DNA of 64,000 bases from NCBI GenBank assembly GCA_019119365.1, contig DWXD01000057.1:1-64000 (forward strand). The letters run 5' to 3'. The translations under genes were made by a program, and so were the position numbers. A model generated the notes under the pieces. The model was not told the origin of the DNA. It saw only the letters and a list, made by a program, of their open reading frames with translations, and did no database searches. Each line of letters starts with the position of its first letter. Position 1 is the first letter of the stretch. The stretch is from Candidatus Gemmiger stercoripullorum. Lineage in GTDB: Bacteria > Bacillota > Clostridia > Oscillospirales > Ruminococcaceae. Shown in pieces: positions 61,668 to 64,000 of the stretch.

Positions 61668-62337
61668 GGTTTTCTCCTTTATCCTCCTGCGGCGCGGGCT
61701 GCGCCAGCGGGTCGCGGTCAAAGTGGTGCTGCGCGTAGAGTTCCTCGAGCTGGGCCGTCACCTGGGTGCGCAGCGTGCGCAGCTGGCGGACTTCATGGCG
61801 CGGGTCGTCGGGCTTTGCCTCCCCGGCAGGGATCAGCTCCCCAAAACAGATGCGGATGCGGCAGAACAGGTGCATGCGGGCGTCCGGCGTGTCGTAGATG
61901 ATGCGGCAGGGCAGGATATCCGCCCCGGCCTTGGCCGCAATGACGAACGCGCCGCTTTTCAGCTTGCCGAGGCGGCCGTCCTTGCTGCGCGTACCTTCCG
62001 GGAAAACAAGGACCTTGGTCCCCTGTTTGCACTCGGCAATGACGCGGTCAATCGTCTCGGTATCGCCCTTGCCGCGGTCGATGGGCACAGCCCCCAGGCA
62101 ACCCAGGAACCAGCCGATGAAGGGGTTTTTGAACAGCTCCTTTTTGGCCAGGATGCGGTAGCGGCTGAAGTCGAGGATCATGCCCAGCACAAAGACCGGG
62201 TCAAAGTCGGAGATGTGGTTGGGCGCCAGCACGACGGCGCGGTCCCGCGGGACTTTGTCGAGGCCGACGACCTCGATGCGCCAGAGGATGTGGATAAGAA
62301 CCCAGACGATCGGCAGGATGATCCAGTAAAGAACCAT
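61648..62337 (-). CDS. plsC: 1-acyl-sn-glycerol-3-phosphate acyltransferase
   Basis: 229 aa. Makes phosphatidic acid at the membrane. N-terminal membrane segment ([16 protein letters not shown]), HX4D motif in [10 protein letters not shown] (about 38-47), LGAVPIDR and [19 protein letters not shown] precedes the ATG. It lies between cmk and ispH-rpsA, the usual clostridial order, and overlaps the start of the latter by 20 bases. Confidence 0.94.
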   Translation of the reverse strand: MVLYWIILPIVWVLIHILWRIEVVGLDKVPRDRAVVLAPNHISDFDPVFVLGMILDFSRYRILAKKELFKNPFIGWFLGCLGAVPIDRGKGDTETIDRVIAECKQGTKVLVFPEGTRSKDGRLGKLKSGAFVIAAKAGADILPCRIIYDTPDARMHLFCRIRICFGELIPAGEAKPDDPRHEVRQLRTLRTQVTAQLEELYAQHHFDRDPLAQPAPQEDKGENHADPAC

Positions 62338-62391
62338 GATGTTGCACCTTTTCCTTTGTTTTTTCAGTCCCGCGCCAGGCGAGCCCGGCGT

Positions 62392-63057
62392 TTACGCAAT
62401 GTGCTCGAGCACCGTCTTTTTCAGCAGCGCGTAGCTTTCCTCCAGGCCGATGGCGCTGGTGTCCAGCAGCACGGCGTCCGCGGCCTGGCGCAGCGGGGCG
62501 ACGGCGCGGTGGGTGTCCTGGTCGTCGCGCAGGCGGATATCAGCCAGAACGGTGGCGTAGTCGGCCGCCTGCCCTTTGGCCTGCAGCTCGGCCAGGCGGC
62601 GCTGCGCGCGCGCTTCCGGCGTGGCGGTCAGGAAAATTTTCACCGTCGCATCGGGCAGCACGACGGTGCCGATGTCGCGCCCGTCCATCAGCACATTGCT
62701 GCGCGCGGCCAAAGCGCGCTGCGTTTCAAGCAGAAACGCGCGCACGGCCGGGTGGGCGGATACATCGGACGCCGCCATGCCGACCTGCTCCTGGCGGACC
62801 GTCTCGGTGACGTCCTCGCCGTTGAGCAGGATCTGCTGCGCGCCCTGGCCCGGGCGGATATCAAGGTGGATGTCCGGCAGCAGCGCCGCAACGGCGGCGG
62901 CGTCCTTGGTGTTTTGGCCCGCGCGCAGCGTGTACAGGCCGATGGCGCGGTACATTGCGCCGGTATCGACATAGACATAGCCGAGCTCGGCCGCCAGGCG
63001 CTTGGCCAGGCTGGACTTACCGGCCCCGGAAGGGCCGTCGATGGCGATGGAAATCAT
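62392..63057 (-). CDS. cmk: cytidylate kinase
   Basis: 221 aa. Phosphorylates CMP/dCMP. P-loop IAIDGPSGAGKSSLAK (about 4-19), VDTGAMYRAIGL (about 31-42), DGRDIGTVVLPDA and the AxxRAxRR(L) lid are intact. AAAGGGGG precedes the ATG. First complete gene of the cmk-plsC-ispH/rpsA group; the flavoprotein gene upstream belongs to the same conserved order. Confidence 0.96.
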   Translation of the reverse strand: MISIAIDGPSGAGKSSLAKRLAAELGYVYVDTGAMYRAIGLYTLRAGQNTKDAAAVAALLPDIHLDIRPGQGAQQILLNGEDVTETVRQEQVGMAASDVSAHPAVRAFLLETQRALAARSNVLMDGRDIGTVVLPDATVKIFLTATPEARAQRRLAELQAKGQAADYATVLADIRLRDDQDTHRAVAPLRQAADAVLLDTSAIGLEESYALLKKTVLEHIA

Positions 63058-63077
63058 GGGTTTGCCCCCTTTTTTTT

Positions 63078-63260
63078 AATGAGAAATTAGAAATGAGGAA
63101 TGAGAAATTGTTGTGGACCGGCGGCCTGCGGCCGCCTCAAAAAACAGCCGCAAAGTTCGCATTTTTTTGCGCGCGCAGCGCGCTTCCACCATCATTCCTA
63201 ATTCCTAATTCCTAATTTCTAATTCGCTCCGGTTCCTCATTTCTCATTCCTAATTTTTCT
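63078..63260. mobile_element. full element with AGGAATT/AGAAATT-type arms
   Basis: Left arm GAGAAATTAGAAATGAGGAA, core TTGTGGACCGGCGGCCTGCG … CTCAAAAAA … CGCAAAG … T-run … GCGCGCTTCCACC, then inverted arm ATTCCTAATTCCTAATTCCT, and a further short arm at 63232-63257. Same layout as the elements at 39266 and 59034 (GTGGACC-hairpin-CTCAAAAAA … TTCCA) but with different arm units. Confidence 0.75.
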
Positions 63261-63282
63261 CCGTTTCCCGGTGTCGGCGCGC

Positions 63283-64000
63283 TTACGCGCCCGCCCTGGC
63301 GGCGGCCTGCGCGGTGGACCAGGCGATCTGCAGGTTATAGCCGCCGGTGCGGGCGTCGACGTCGAGGATCTCGCCCGCAAAGTACAGCCCCGGGCAGAGC
63401 TTGCTCTGCATCGTTTTGGGGTCGACTTCGCGCACATCGACCCCGCCCGCCGTGACGACCGCGTGGTCAAGGTCGCCCAGCGCCGTGACCGGCACCTGTC
63501 AGTGCTTGCACAGCGCGGCAAGCGCCTGCTTGTGCGCCCGCGTCAGCTGGGCGGCGCGCAGCGCCGGGTCAACGCCCCAGCGTTCGAGCGCCACCGGCCG
63601 CATCGAGTGCGGCAGCAGTTTGTCCAGCACCGCGCCCGCCCCGCGCGCGCCGAGCGCAGCCAGGTCGCGGGTCAGGCGGTCATACAGCGCTTTTTCGTCC
63701 AGCGCCGGTTTTAGGTCAAACTCAACGGTATAGCGGTGTTTGGCAAAGTCGCGGATATAGGTCGAGGCCGACAGCACCAGCGGCCCCGACAGGCCGAAGT
63801 GGGTGAACAGCGCTTCGCCCTGTTCGGCAAAGACCGGCTTGCCGTCCTCGAGCAGCGCCAAGCCGACGTTGCGCAGGGAAAGGCCCATCATGCGGCGGCA
63901 GGCGGCGTCCGGGCTGACCAGGCTGCACAGACTCGGCTGCGGCGGCACGATGGTGTGCCCGGCCTGCCGCGCCAGCGCATAGCCGGAGCCGTCGCTGCCG
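63283..64000 (-). pseudogene. BaiN/HI0933-type flavoprotein, interrupted by an in-frame TGA, runs off the right edge
   Basis: Partial: 5' end is outside the window. Reading leftward: GSDGSGYALARQAGHTIVPP, PSLCSLV, MMGLSLRNVGLAL, FGLSGPLVLSASTYI, then LCKH-stop-QVPVTALGDL, VVTAGGVDVREVDPKTMQSK, GLYFAGEILDVDARTGGYN. The frame is unbroken except for TGA at 63499-63501, where relatives read straight through. The 71 residues after it hold the conserved second FAD-contacting region, so loss would inactivate the protein. It may be a real nonsense mutation, a base error, or recoding. Confidence 0.8.

Noticed and set aside
63499..63501. Selenocysteine or reassigned TGA
   Set aside because: No downstream stem-loop stood out, the family has no known selenocysteine there, and TGA ends many genes in this window.

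Overview
This 64 kb window is bacterial chromosome of high GC content (long antisense shadow frames over almost every gene, C/G-ending codons). Gene content and order point to a high-GC member of the Oscillospiraceae/Ruminococcaceae (Bacillota), of the Gemmiger/Subdoligranulum/Faecalibacterium type. This placement is an inference from the c-di-AMP receptor darA-holB-ricT-rsmI cluster, the ispH-rpsA fusion, yybP-ykoY riboswitches, recA-recX-rimO-pgsA-cysS and DUF1385-prmC. TGA is a normal stop codon throughout. No phage, plasmid, CRISPR, rRNA or tRNA gene was seen.

Layout. 1-2.2 kb: a HTH regulator between duplicated terminators, then a ~131-bp tandem repeat array. 2.2-9.6 kb: leftward arginine operon argGHCJBD behind a strong promoter with an ArgR box. 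9.8-13.2 kb: glycosyltransferase, YbaK-like deacylase, DUF5662 protein and a P-loop kinase. 13.3-17.4 kb: FGGY sugar kinase plus phosphoketolase. 17.6-21.4 kb: YitT protein, a methylglyoxal-synthase-like protein lacking catalytic residues, a cytoplasmic ricin-type lectin, a secreted/membrane protein and RidA. 21.6-26.7 kb: pseudo-rhomboid, then darA-holB-ricT-rsmI-phosphoesterase-birA. 26.7-31.5 kb: candidate structured ncRNA, Fur-family regulator, and a potassium operon (KdpD/KdpE-like two-component system, TrkH, TrkA). 32-35.8 kb: P-type ATPase and MntP, each behind a manganese riboswitch. 37-42.4 kb: M18 aminopeptidase, GluQ-RS, a CopA-CopZ fusion and acylphosphatase. 43-51.5 kb: double GT-C glycosyltransferase, then the recA-recX-rimO-pgsA-cysS operon. 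51.5-57 kb: prmC, DUF1385, and a lipoprotein/response-regulator/histidine-kinase operon. 57-59.6 kb: autoregulated XRE repressor with membrane partner, deoC with a hidden 52-aa membrane peptide gene, GtrA. 59.7-64 kb: cmk-plsC-ispH/rpsA and a nonsense-interrupted BaiN/HI0933 flavoprotein running off the right edge.

The most distinctive content is non-coding. One repeat family consists of short elements with A/T-rich heptad arms (AGAGTTT/AGAGTTC or AGGAATT/AGAAATT types) around a conserved hairpin core; full copies occur in both orientations and one arm forms the end of recX. A second family is arrays of GC-rich hairpin cassettes with a constant GTAGGG end and interchangeable cores. An orphan promoter-structured RNA-terminator unit lies before the Fur-family gene. 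Two genes (copA-copZ and ispH-rpsA) are in-frame fusions that keep a Shine-Dalgarno and ATG at the junction, so each may also make the downstream domain as a separate protein.
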